A stretch of 18,052 nucleotides of DNA from Porticoccaceae bacterium. Lineage in GTDB: Bacteria > Pseudomonadota > Gammaproteobacteria > Pseudomonadales > Porticoccaceae. This document shows positions 9,070 through 16,332 of this stretch, piece by piece. Where the stretch lies: NCBI GenBank assembly GCA_003491845.1, contig DNBN01000009.1:485-18536 (forward strand), given 5' to 3'. The notes beneath the pieces are model-generated. The model searched no databases. It was given only the letters and a program-made list of their open reading frames with translations, and had not been told where the DNA came from. The position numbers and the translations under genes are program-made. Position 1 is the stretch's first letter; every line of letters begins with the position of its first letter.

Positions 9070-10368
9070 TTAGAGTCGCGCAAAAACTCTTGCTGCTGCA
9101 TCTAGAGTATCTTGAATATCTTGATCTGAATGTGCGGCTGACATAAAACCTGCTTCATAAGAGGCTGGTGCAAGATAAATACCCTCATTTAGCATCCCAT
9201 GAAAGAATTTGGCAAAACGATCGGTATCACATTCCATTACTTGGCTAAAATTAATGATTTTTTCTTCCTCTGAAAAAAACACTCCCCACATAGTTCCGAC
9301 ATGATTACTTGTAAGCGGTATGCCGGCTATTTTTGCTCTAGCCACCAAACCCTCGACCAAGTCGGTCGTACGTGCGATGACTGGCTCAAGAAACCCCGGC
9401 GCAGAAATTAAATTTAAAGTAGCTAAACCAGAGGCCATAGCAACTGGATTTCCGGACAGAGTTCCGGCCTGATAAACAGGCCCTAAAGGTGCTATATACT
9501 CCATAATAGCGCGCTTGCCGCCAAATGCACCTACAGGCATACCACCGCCGATTACTTTCCCAAGACAGATGAGATCTGCTTCTATGCCATAGTGGCCAAT
9601 AGCACCCTGTTGGCTTATACGAAACCCTGTCATAACTTCGTCAATGATCAGAACCGCACCGCTATTGTCACAACAATCTCGTAGTGCCTCTAAGAAGCCT
9701 GGAATAGGTGGCACACAGTTCATATTACCAACGACAGGTTCAACGATAATACAGGCAACTTGGTCCCCGATTTGAGAAAAAGCTTCTTTGACCTGATCAA
9801 TGTCGTTGTAGGACAGTGTTACTGTATGTTCGGCCAAACCCGTAGGAAGCCCAGGAGAGCTTGGCACTCCTAATGTTAGTGCTCCTGAGCCTGCTTTAAC
9901 CAATAGCGAGTCAGAATGTCCATGGTAACACCCTTCGAATTTTATAATTTTATCCCGCCCAGTGTATCCGCGAGCGAGGCGTATAGCACTCATGGTTGCC
10001 TCGGTTCCAGAGTTAACCATCCTGATCATGTCCATCCCTGGTACGATAGAGCAAATTTTGTCTGCCAGTTGAATTTCAAGTTCGGTGGGGGTACCAAACG
10101 TCATCGCTTTGTCTAGTTGATGTCTAATGGCCTCGAGAACCTCTGGGTGACCATGACCCAAAAGCATAGGCCCCCAAGAAAGCACATAATCTATATAACG
10201 GTTATTATCCGCATCAAACATATAAGCACCCTTGGCACGATCAAAAAAGATCGGTGTCCCACCCACAGCGCGGAAGGCTCGTACTGGCGAATTAACGCCA
10301 CCGGGAATAGATTGTTGGGCTGCGTTAAAAAGGTCTTTTGAACGCGAAATAGAGACTGTTTTGGGCAT
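9070..10368 (-). CDS. hemL: Glutamate-1-semialdehyde 2,1-aminomutase HemL
   Basis: A PLP-dependent aminomutase that makes 5-aminolaevulinate in the C5 pathway, the substrate of the HemB encoded next to it. Of 432 residues, key parts are the N-terminal [19 protein letters not shown] (14-32), the phosphate-binding [10 protein letters not shown] (119-128), GCYHGHSD (146-153), the PLP-ring aspartate in [10 protein letters not shown] (241-250, Asp243) and the Schiff-base lysine Lys271 in [16 protein letters not shown] (269-284). All are intact and the length is typical. The ATG has AGGA 8 bases upstream. The 80-base gap after hemJ contains a perfect palindrome. Confidence 0.96.
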   Translation of the reverse strand: MPKTVSISRSKDLFNAAQQSIPGGVNSPVRAFRAVGGTPIFFDRAKGAYMFDADNNRYIDYVLSWGPMLLGHGHPEVLEAIRHQLDKAMTFGTPTELEIQLADKICSIVPGMDMIRMVNSGTEATMSAIRLARGYTGRDKIIKFEGCYHGHSDSLLVKAGSGALTLGVPSSPGLPTGLAEHTVTLSYNDIDQVKEAFSQIGDQVACIIVEPVVGNMNCVPPIPGFLEALRDCCDNSGAVLIIDEVMTGFRISQQGAIGHYGIEADLICLGKVIGGGMPVGAFGGKRAIMEYIAPLGPVYQAGTLSGNPVAMASGLATLNLISAPGFLEPVIARTTDLVEGLVARAKIAGIPLTSNHVGTMWGVFFSEEEKIINFSQVMECDTDRFAKFFHGMLNEGIYLAPASYEAGFMSAAHSDQDIQDTLDAAARVFARL

Positions 10369-10391
10369 TATAAATTCCTAGTAGTAAAAGT

Positions 10392-10403
10392 AACTATATA
10401 GTT
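10392..10403. promoter_or_regulatory. 12-base palindrome upstream of hemL
   Basis: AACTATATAGTT is a perfect palindrome 24 bases before the hemL start, in the hemJ-hemL gap. On the minus strand it holds TATAGT, a possible -10 box, but no convincing -35 lies 16-18 bases upstream. It could be an operator or just AT-rich chance. Confidence 0.3.
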
Positions 10404-10448
10404 TTCTTAGGTATCCCTGATTACGACGTGAGCAATTATTTGGCCTTA

Positions 10449-10874
10449 TCAGAACGGTTTAACAATGGCTAAAATAACAATCCCTACCAAAAAAATGACC
10501 GGAACTTCGTTGAATACACGAAAGTAGATATGGGTTTTAACATTGCGATCCTCAGCCAATTTTTTCATATGGCTTAGGCACACATGATGGTAACCAATGA
10601 GCAGTACAATAAACACTAATTTTACTTGAAACCATGTCGCAGAAAAGTATGCTGCAGGTGCCATGGATACTAGCCAAAAACCAAATACCAAAGTGGCGAT
10701 CATAGATGGATTGGCGATGCCACGATATAGCTTTCGCTCCATAATTTTAAATCTTTCAATGCTAACGGTATCATCGGACATGACATGGTAGACAAATAAG
10801 CGTGGTAGATAAAAAAGCGCAGCAAACCAGCATATTATTGCTATAAGGTGAAAGGCTAATACCCATTCGTACAT
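10449..10874 (-). CDS. hemJ: Protoporphyrinogen IX oxidase HemJ
   Basis: HemJ is the small membrane-bound protoporphyrinogen oxidase (formerly UPF0093) used by many bacteria that lack HemG and HemY. The 141 residues contain four likely membrane helices (about 3-25, 55-75, 82-102 and 120-140) and the signature HLIAIICWFAALFYLPRLFV (9-28), including the conserved His9 near the N terminus. The second signature NPSMIATLVFG falls near 55-65. The ATG is preceded by AGGGG at 9 bases. It is the first gene of the minus-strand haem/rRNA-modification run and diverges from argC. Confidence 0.92.
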   Translation of the reverse strand: MYEWVLAFHLIAIICWFAALFYLPRLFVYHVMSDDTVSIERFKIMERKLYRGIANPSMIATLVFGFWLVSMAPAAYFSATWFQVKLVFIVLLIGYHHVCLSHMKKLAEDRNVKTHIYFRVFNEVPVIFLVGIVILAIVKPF

Positions 10875-10909
10875 TTTTTATTACCCCTAAAGAACATTTT
10901 CTGCCACCG

Positions 10910-10949
10910 CTTACGGTAAGTACATAGGTTGATGGCTAAGTTTACGGTA
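10910..10949. repeat. Paired TTACGGTA repeats between hemJ and argC
   Basis: TTACGGTA occurs at 10911-10918 and 10942-10949, 31 bases apart (about three DNA turns). Each holds the dyad TACGGTA, and the first extends to the 11-base dyad CTTACGGTAAG (10910-10920). The second copy falls in the spacer of the candidate argC promoter. The pattern suggests a dimeric regulator, unnamed; it does not resemble an ArgR box. Confidence 0.4.
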
Positions 10950-10956
10950 TTATAAG
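10929..10956 (+). promoter_or_regulatory. Candidate argC promoter
   Basis: TTGATG (10929-10934), 16 bases, then TATAAG (10951-10956) resembles a sigma70 promoter. Transcription would begin near 10963, leaving about 33 untranslated bases before the GTG at 10996. One TTACGGTA repeat sits inside the spacer. Confidence 0.4.
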
Positions 10957-10995
10957 CGGCTTGAGGCGTTCTGGATATTGAAAAGCGAGGACAAG

Positions 10996-12027
10996 GTGAT
11001 CAAAGTTGGGATTGTTGGTGGGACTGGGTACACAGGTGCAGAGCTAATGCGCTTGCTAGCAGGGCATCCAGATGCAGAATTAATAATAGTAACTTCTCGT
11101 AGCGAGCAGGGTGCACGAGTATCTGATAATTACCCGCATCTGCGAGGAATTGTTGATTTGGCGTTTACATCACCAGATCTGGAGGCCTTGAGACACTGCG
11201 ATGTAGTATTTTTTGCAACCCCTCATGGTGTCGCTCAGGCCACAGTACCTGCGGTCTTGCAGTCGGGAGTCAAGGTAATTGATTTATCAGCAGACTTCCG
11301 AATTAGGGACGCACTGGTATGGGAGCAATGGTACGGACAGATACATCAAGCTAGAGAATTATTGGATCAGGCTGTATACGGATTGCCGGAATTAAATCGA
11401 GAAGATATCAAATCAGCTGATTTAGTAGCCTGCGCAGGGTGCTATCCCACCAGTGTGCAGTTAGGATTGCTACCCCTTTTAGTAAATGACTGCATTGATG
11501 TAACTGATGTGATTGCAAATTCGGCATCTGGTGTAAGTGGTGCAGGGCGCCAGGCCAATGTTGCCAATCTACTATCTGAGGTTAGTGATAGCTTTAAAGC
11601 CTATGGCGCTTCTGGCCATCGCCATCAGCCGGAAATTGAACAGGGTTTGAAAAATATTGCCGGCAAATCGGTCGCTATAACGTTCGTCCCACATCTGTTA
11701 CCGATAAATCGAGGTATACACACTACTATTTACGCTAATTTAGTAGATATGAGCATAGATGTGCAGGCATTATTTGAGGATTATTTTAGGGAAGAGCCTT
11801 TTGTTGATGTGTTGCCGGCCGGGCATCATCCGCAGACTCGATCAGTTAGAGGATCAAATTATTGTCAAATTGCTGTTCATCGCCCAAATCAAGGTCGCAA
11901 AATTATTATTTTAGTGGTGGAGGATAATCTCACCAAGGGTGCATCTGGCCAAGCCATTCAGTGTATGAATTTAATGTTTAATATAGATGAAACCACGGGC
12001 CTGTTATCGCCCGGGATGATGCCGTGA
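10996..12027 (+). CDS. argC: N-acetyl-gamma-glutamyl-phosphate reductase ArgC
   Basis: ArgC performs the NADPH-dependent third step of arginine synthesis. From the GTG at 10996 it has 343 residues: the nucleotide-binding [14 protein letters not shown] (4-17), FFATPHGVA (72-80), IDLSADFR (95-102), the catalytic Cys149 in [12 protein letters not shown] and [11 protein letters not shown] (207-217). The usual block before the cysteine is VPGCYPT; here it is ACAGCYPT, with an extra cysteine at 146. The frame opens earlier with a TTG at 10978, but the GTG has a good GAGG site 5 bases before it and gives the family's [14 protein letters not shown] start. It ends with a 4-base overlap (GTGA) into the next gene. 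Confidence 0.94.
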   Translation: MIKVGIVGGTGYTGAELMRLLAGHPDAELIIVTSRSEQGARVSDNYPHLRGIVDLAFTSPDLEALRHCDVVFFATPHGVAQATVPAVLQSGVKVIDLSADFRIRDALVWEQWYGQIHQARELLDQAVYGLPELNREDIKSADLVACAGCYPTSVQLGLLPLLVNDCIDVTDVIANSASGVSGAGRQANVANLLSEVSDSFKAYGASGHRHQPEIEQGLKNIAGKSVAITFVPHLLPINRGIHTTIYANLVDMSIDVQALFEDYFREEPFVDVLPAGHHPQTRSVRGSNYCQIAVHRPNQGRKIIILVVEDNLTKGASGQAIQCMNLMFNIDETTGLLSPGMMP

Positions 12028-12731
12028 AAAAAGAACGGCGTTCTATTGTTGTTCCCCATCGTGCAGGCTATAAATACCAATTACTCGCTGTCATGCTGAC
12101 GATAGCGGTGAGTAGTCTTTGGTTCGGTAAGCAGTGGGGTCAAGACAATTTGGCTCACGTAACAACGAATCATCAGCAGCTTGTAGATAAGGCTAATAAA
12201 TTGCAGGCTACTCTTGAACGTACTGCATCTGAGCTTGAAATGGTGCGGTTAAATAAGCAGGTAGATTTAGCTGCTATAGAAAATACAAGACAAGAAATGA
12301 TTCAGTTACAGAAGCAGATTTCTGAACAAGAGCAGCAGCTAGGTTTATACAAAGAGTTATTGGGCAATGAAGATCATTCTATGGGGCTTTCAATAACCAA
12401 ATTTGATATCACTAATATTGAACAGAATCGTTACAGCTATCGCTGGGTGGCTAACCAAAAAGCCGCGCAATTGAAAACAATCACTGTGCTAGCAGAAATA
12501 TTTGTTATTGGAACAGTCAATGGCGAGGAGGTGACCTATATGTTATCTGACTTAGATGAAGAGATCAAAGTGATGCCGATGAGTTTGTCATTGAAATATT
12601 TTTCGATAAATCAAGGTATTTTAAGTATACCTAAGGGATTTATTCCTGCTAAAGTCAGGATTACGTTGCGTTATTCATGGAAAAAAACTGCAAATTTTGA
12701 TGATATTTTCCCCTGGGCAGAAAAGGACTAG
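12024..12731 (+). CDS. Single-pass coiled-coil membrane protein (DUF6776-like)
   Basis: The function is not known. The 235-residue protein has a basic N-terminal tail (1-18), one membrane helix (about 18-35), a long coiled coil (about 45-112, rich in Gln, Glu and Lys) and a C-terminal mixed domain (about 118-230) ending in [11 protein letters not shown]. Positive-inside reasoning puts the tail in the cytoplasm and the coiled coil and C-terminal domain in the periplasm, a layout like PilO or division-scaffold proteins. Proteins of this type (DUF6776, from memory) occur between argC and a bactofilin in Pseudomonas relatives. It starts with GTG inside the argC stop (GTGA overlap) and ends 3 bases before the bactofilin, so it is probably translated with both. 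Confidence 0.8.
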   Translation: MKKERRSIVVPHRAGYKYQLLAVMLTIAVSSLWFGKQWGQDNLAHVTTNHQQLVDKANKLQATLERTASELEMVRLNKQVDLAAIENTRQEMIQLQKQISEQEQQLGLYKELLGNEDHSMGLSITKFDITNIEQNRYSYRWVANQKAAQLKTITVLAEIFVIGTVNGEEVTYMLSDLDEEIKVMPMSLSLKYFSINQGILSIPKGFIPAKVRITLRYSWKKTANFDDIFPWAEKD

Positions 12732-12734
12732 AGT

Positions 12735-13160
12735 ATGTTTTCTAAAAATGCTTCACAAGATTCGATTAAAACACAGGGTGAACCTACAACCCTGATAGCC
12801 GAGGGATCCAAAATTACCGGAGATCTTATTTTCAATGGTAACTTAGAAATACAAGGTTCTATTGTAGGTAAGATTATCTCGGACGATGATAACTCGCAAG
12901 TAAGAGTGCTTCATGGGGGATCTGTTTTGGGCTCTGTTTCAGCACCTAATGTTATTATTAATGGCCATATAAAGGGCGATATTTTTGCTTTAAAGCATGC
13001 TCGCTTGGCCTCACAGGCAGTGGTAGAAGGTAATTTATATTACAATACTCTAGAGATAGAGCGCGGCGCCCATGTTGCCGGTAATTTAGTACATGAATTG
13101 CCGGCAACTAATGTTAGTGTATTAGCTCAAGATGATATTAGTAAAAATAGTAAGGCTTGA
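12735..13160 (+). CDS. Bactofilin (polymer-forming cytoskeletal protein)
   Basis: Bactofilins (PF04519) are right-handed beta-helix proteins that polymerise without nucleotide and act as membrane-linked scaffolds, often for cell-wall enzymes. The 141 residues hold a flexible N-terminal tail (1-17) with MFSKN, a likely weak membrane-binding start, a central beta-helix (about 18-120) visible as repeating hydrophobic-Gly turns (ITGDLIFNGNLEIQGSIVGK, VLGSVSAPNVIINGHIKGD, VVEGNLYYNTLEIERGAHV) and a polar C-terminal tail. The size is typical. It has AAGGA 7 bases before its ATG and follows the coiled-coil membrane gene by 3 bases, suggesting a working pair. Confidence 0.92.
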   Translation: MFSKNASQDSIKTQGEPTTLIAEGSKITGDLIFNGNLEIQGSIVGKIISDDDNSQVRVLHGGSVLGSVSAPNVIINGHIKGDIFALKHARLASQAVVEGNLYYNTLEIERGAHVAGNLVHELPATNVSVLAQDDISKNSKA

Positions 13161-13176
13161 TAGATAATCGATAAAT

Positions 13177-13190
13177 AGCCAATATTGGCT
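13177..13190. promoter_or_regulatory. 14-base perfect palindrome upstream of erpA
   Basis: AGCCAATATTGGCT is a perfect 14-base palindrome in the 99-base gap between the bactofilin and erpA, about 70 bases before the erpA start. A possible -10, TACACT (13199-13204), follows, which would put the palindrome over the -35 region. It lacks a loop and T-run, so it is not a terminator. The spacing does not clearly fit either IscR site class as I recall them. Confidence 0.4.
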
Positions 13191-13259
13191 TAACTCGTTA
13201 CACTAGACACCTTTGAAGAAAAGTAATCAATCCTCTTAACCAATGGTTGTGGAGCCTCA

Positions 13260-13613
13260 ATGTCAGTAATTCAAACATACATTCCCTCGGCACTGGAAGT
13301 TACAGACAGTGCTATTGCAAAGGTTCAGAGTCTTAAGTCTGAGGAAGATAATGAGAACTTAAAGCTCAGAGTCTATGTCACTGGGGGTGGATGCTCGGGC
13401 TTCCAGTATGGTTTTTCATTCGAGGATACCATGGCTGAAGATGACACGCCTGTGATTCGTGATGGGGTTACTGTGGTCATAGATTCGCTGAGTTTTCAGT
13501 ATTTGGCAGGATCCACCGTAGATTACGAGGTTGGACTAATGGGGTCTCGGTTTGTGATTACCAACCCTAATGCGTCCACTACCTGTGGTTGTGGGGCGTC
13601 TTTCTCAATTTAA
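13260..13613 (+). CDS. erpA: Iron-sulfur cluster insertion protein ErpA
   Basis: An A-type carrier that delivers Fe-S clusters to apoproteins, including those of isoprenoid synthesis and respiration. The 117 residues carry the three cluster cysteines in standard spacing: Cys45 in [12 protein letters not shown] and Cys109 and Cys111 in [11 protein letters not shown] at the C terminus. Length and the N-terminal [12 protein letters not shown] fit ErpA (E. coli 114) better than IscA or SufA. The ATG has GGAG 5 bases upstream. It probably has its own promoter in the gap containing the palindrome, and it converges on anmK over 16 bases with no hairpin seen. Confidence 0.94.
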   Translation: MSVIQTYIPSALEVTDSAIAKVQSLKSEEDNENLKLRVYVTGGGCSGFQYGFSFEDTMAEDDTPVIRDGVTVVIDSLSFQYLAGSTVDYEVGLMGSRFVITNPNASTTCGCGASFSI

Positions 13614-13629
13614 TTTATTCAAGATTTTC

Positions 13630-14745
13630 TCAGAAATGATAAAGCGCACCCAGAACAGTGGCTCTAGAAGCGCCGGTCACGCTGGGGATATTGGCGGGTT
13701 TTAACTCTATTCTGCGCTTTGCCAGCCATGCAAATGCACAAGCCTCAACCCATTTGGGGTCAATTCCCAACGCAATGGTTGATGACACCTTAGGCTGTCC
13801 ACACAACGTTATATTTTTCTTTAATGCTGTTATTAAAGAAGTGTTAAAGGCGCCGCCACCGCATACCAAAATATCATCTACTGGTTCGCCGGTACGCGCT
13901 ATGGCTTCACTTATTGTTTCTGCACTAAAAGCGATTAGACTGGCCTGTATGTCTTTGGCGAGTAAAGTATGGCCAGTAAGCTGCTGTTCTAGCCAAGATG
14001 CATTAAAGGTTTCGCGACCAGTGCTCTTGGGAGGTTTAAGCTTAAAAAAAGGATGTAATTTCAGTTTATCAACCAAAGGTCTACTAAGGTTTCCAGTATC
14101 GCCCCAGGCGCCTTTATCATCGAAAGGTTGCCCTGTATTTTTTAAGCACCAACTATCTAGCAGTAGGTTGCCCGGTCCGGTATCAAAGCCACTACAGTTG
14201 TTGTTCTTGAGTATGGTTATATTTGCAATTCCACCAATATTTAGAATAATTCGATGTTTACTAGGTTCAGCAAAATAGTGATGATGAAAGGCCGGTACTA
14301 ATGGCGCACCCTGGCCACCAAGTGCCATGTCAGCACGCCTAAAGTCGGCGACAACAGCGCATTTTGTTTTGATGGCGATAATATTAGGGTCGCCAATTTG
14401 TAATGTGAAACCATGAGATGTACCAGGCGGCTGGTGCCTTATGGTTTGTCCATGAGAACCTATAGCAATAATTTGCTCGGTGTTTATATTAGTTTTTTCC
14501 ATTAACGCCAGAGTCGCGGCAGAAAATAGGTCGCCTAAGGCTCTATCTGTATGCCCATAAAGGTCTACATTGTCCAAGCCAGGCTGACATAGTGCCAAGA
14601 TGTCCTGTTTCAGTCTGTCGGGAATGGGGTGAGAATGGTTGCCAAGCATTTGGATGTGACCATTCTGAAAATCAATAGCTACAGCATCAACGCTATCCAT
14701 ACTAGTGCCTGACATCAGTCCAATATATATATTTGGCTTTGCCAT
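13630..14745 (-). CDS. anmK: Anhydro-N-acetylmuramic acid kinase AnmK
   Basis: AnmK phosphorylates and opens 1,6-anhydro-MurNAc released in murein turnover, giving MurNAc-6-phosphate for recycling. The 371-residue protein shows the ATP-binding GLMSGTSMDSVDAV (9-22), IGSHGQTIRHQP (95-106), GGQGAPLVPAFH (143-154), NIGGIAN (169-175) and the catalytic Asp188 in SGFDTGPGN. Length matches the family. It starts 3 bases after the stop of the M23 peptidase, so the two are co-transcribed: one enzyme cuts the wall and the other recycles a product. The ribosome site is GAGGGA at 9 bases, inside the peptidase C terminus. Confidence 0.96.
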   Translation of the reverse strand: MAKPNIYIGLMSGTSMDSVDAVAIDFQNGHIQMLGNHSHPIPDRLKQDILALCQPGLDNVDLYGHTDRALGDLFSAATLALMEKTNINTEQIIAIGSHGQTIRHQPPGTSHGFTLQIGDPNIIAIKTKCAVVADFRRADMALGGQGAPLVPAFHHHYFAEPSKHRIILNIGGIANITILKNNNCSGFDTGPGNLLLDSWCLKNTGQPFDDKGAWGDTGNLSRPLVDKLKLHPFFKLKPPKSTGRETFNASWLEQQLTGHTLLAKDIQASLIAFSAETISEAIARTGEPVDDILVCGGGAFNTSLITALKKNITLCGQPKVSSTIALGIDPKWVEACAFAWLAKRRIELKPANIPSVTGASRATVLGALYHF

Positions 14746-14748
14746 GAC

Positions 14749-16092
14749 TTAATGTCCCTCAGGGGGGGGCGTGATCTGATCATCTAGATAAGCCAGTCGG
14801 GTCTTTTCCTGATACTCCGCCAGTTGCGCTAACACAGGTTTTACGGCCTCATCAAATGCGACCTTTTCTTTTTTTGGAATTGGCCTTGCTTGAGGTAATT
14901 TAACCGTACGAGGATTGCGATGTACACCATTGACTAAGAATTCATAGTGCAAATGAGGTCCAGTGGCATAGCCTGTTGAGCCAACTGTACCAATTTGCTG
15001 GCGCTGTTTAACTATTTGGCCTTTGCGCACTGTCTTTTTATTCAAATGCAAATACTTGGTCACATAGGTTTGGCCGTGCTGAATGAAAACATAGTTTCCA
15101 TTGGCTCTGCTATATCCGGCATTCAATACTTTGCCTGCACCGGCCGAATAAACCGGCGTGCCTCTTGGCGCTGCGTAATCTACCCCTCGGTGGGCTTTGA
15201 TTTTCTTATGGATTGGATGTTTACGTTTGAGATTAAATCCTGAACTAATACGAAAAATATCAAGCGGTGTGCGTAAAAATGCTTTGCGCATGTTCAGGCC
15301 TTCGGGACTGAAGTAATTGCTAATTCCTTGTTGATCTGTGTACCGGACAGCTTTGAATGTTTTTTTTCGATTAGTAAATGATGCGGCTAAAATACTTCCG
15401 ACAGACAATTTTTCCCCGTCTATAAATCTCTCTTCATAGGTCAGCGCAAATGAATCGCCTGGTCTTATGTCAAAGACAAAATCAATATCCCAGCCGAAAA
15501 TATTTGCCATCTCCATAATGAGTTTGTCAGGTAGGTTTGCCTCTTTTGCCGACAAATAAAGAGAATCCTGTATTACGCCCTCTCGATAACTGACAAGAAC
15601 GTCAGGCTCACGAATCTGTACTTCCGCGGTATAATAATGTCTTTGACGGACAAAGATGTGAGTCTCTAATGGTGACTTAACATACTCTATCTTGGTCAGC
15701 TTATTCTTTGAGTTTGTGCCAAAACGGAAGAGTTCACCAGGGAATAGATTTTTAAGAGATTTGCCGCCAACAGATGAGGATAGTTGGTGTACATCCTTTG
15801 CCGTTAGATTGGCACGCATAAAAACAGTAGAGAGATTATCACCTTCAGAGACCTCTTCCGTATGCCACCTTAGTTCAGCGCTATATCCTTCGTTGTCAAT
15901 TTTATCAGCGGTTAAGTTGATAGGGATTACTTCAGTGATTTGGTTGACTGAGGTAGGTACATTTTTTGGCCACACTAAAAGTAAAAAAAGAAAGATTACA
16001 ATCCCAAAAGCGACCATAGAATTCTTCTTCGGAAATTCTTGAGACAGTTTTTTTGCTAGAGGCAACAGTTTATTTGCTATTAGCAGCATCAT
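14749..16092 (-). CDS. M23 murein DD-endopeptidase, MepM-like, membrane-anchored
   Basis: A LytM-type zinc endopeptidase expected to cut peptide cross-links in the periplasm. From the ATG at 16092 (447 residues): short basic cytoplasmic tail, membrane helix (about 26-42), LysM/OapA-like region (about 75-125), second Csd3/MepM-like domain (about 150-245) and M23 domain (about 280-400). Metal ligands are His301 and Asp305 (HRGVD) and His382 (HLHYEF), with His349 in KYLHL also conserved. The frame is open to a GTG at 16224, adding 44 basic residues; no candidate start has a clear ribosome site (ATGs at 16092, 16089 and 16017), so the N terminus is uncertain. A run of eight C near the 3' end encodes TPPPEGH. 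anmK follows 3 bases later. Confidence 0.9.
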   Translation of the reverse strand: MMLLIANKLLPLAKKLSQEFPKKNSMVAFGIVIFLFLLLVWPKNVPTSVNQITEVIPINLTADKIDNEGYSAELRWHTEEVSEGDNLSTVFMRANLTAKDVHQLSSSVGGKSLKNLFPGELFRFGTNSKNKLTKIEYVKSPLETHIFVRQRHYYTAEVQIREPDVLVSYREGVIQDSLYLSAKEANLPDKLIMEMANIFGWDIDFVFDIRPGDSFALTYEERFIDGEKLSVGSILAASFTNRKKTFKAVRYTDQQGISNYFSPEGLNMRKAFLRTPLDIFRISSGFNLKRKHPIHKKIKAHRGVDYAAPRGTPVYSAGAGKVLNAGYSRANGNYVFIQHGQTYVTKYLHLNKKTVRKGQIVKQRQQIGTVGSTGYATGPHLHYEFLVNGVHRNPRTVKLPQARPIPKKEKVAFDEAVKPVLAQLAEYQEKTRLAYLDDQITPPPEGH

Positions 16093-16238
16093 GGCAGCAA
16101 TTTTTTGAATGAGATTTCTCACTTTTAAAGACAACAAATTAATAACGTTAGAGATTTTAGCTTTTTTGACGAAGAAGATACAGTGGTCGCGTGAGGGGGT
16201 CTCACTAAAAATCTTTAGTATCACTATCAGAGCTGAAG

Positions 16239-16301
16239 CGCTAACCTAATTTTTGTAATGCTAATGTCTTGTATTTGGCCCATCAATCTGTAGAGTTAGC
16301 G
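16239..16301. repeat. Spaced inverted repeat between M23 gene and tyrS
   Basis: CGCTAAC (16239-16245) and GTTAGCG (16295-16301) are exact inverted copies about 56 bases apart. The right arm overlaps the -10 of the candidate tyrS promoter. The arms could be paired operator halves of a looped region, or chance. Confidence 0.3.
16269..16296 (+). promoter_or_regulatory. Candidate tyrS promoter
   Basis: TTGTAT (16269-16274), 16 bases, TAGAGT (16291-16296) is a moderate sigma70-like promoter about 36 bases upstream of the tyrS start. Its 16-base spacer and TAGA-type -10 resemble the rRNA promoters after tyrS. No leader riboswitch or T-box is visible. Confidence 0.4.
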
Positions 16302-16332
16302 GTCATTTATTAATTGTACAAAAAAGGTCCTC

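Noticed and set aside
13658..14278. A 206-residue open frame on the plus strand, antisense to anmK
   Set aside because: It lies entirely within anmK, which has all its motifs. The predicted product is low-complexity (many Ser, Leu, Pro), as expected for a shadow frame, with no ribosome site or family likeness.
16225..16332. Tyrosine-responsive T-box or riboswitch before tyrS
   Set aside because: Only 108 bases or so are available, no T-box or terminator fold is visible, and T-boxes are not expected in gammaproteobacteria.
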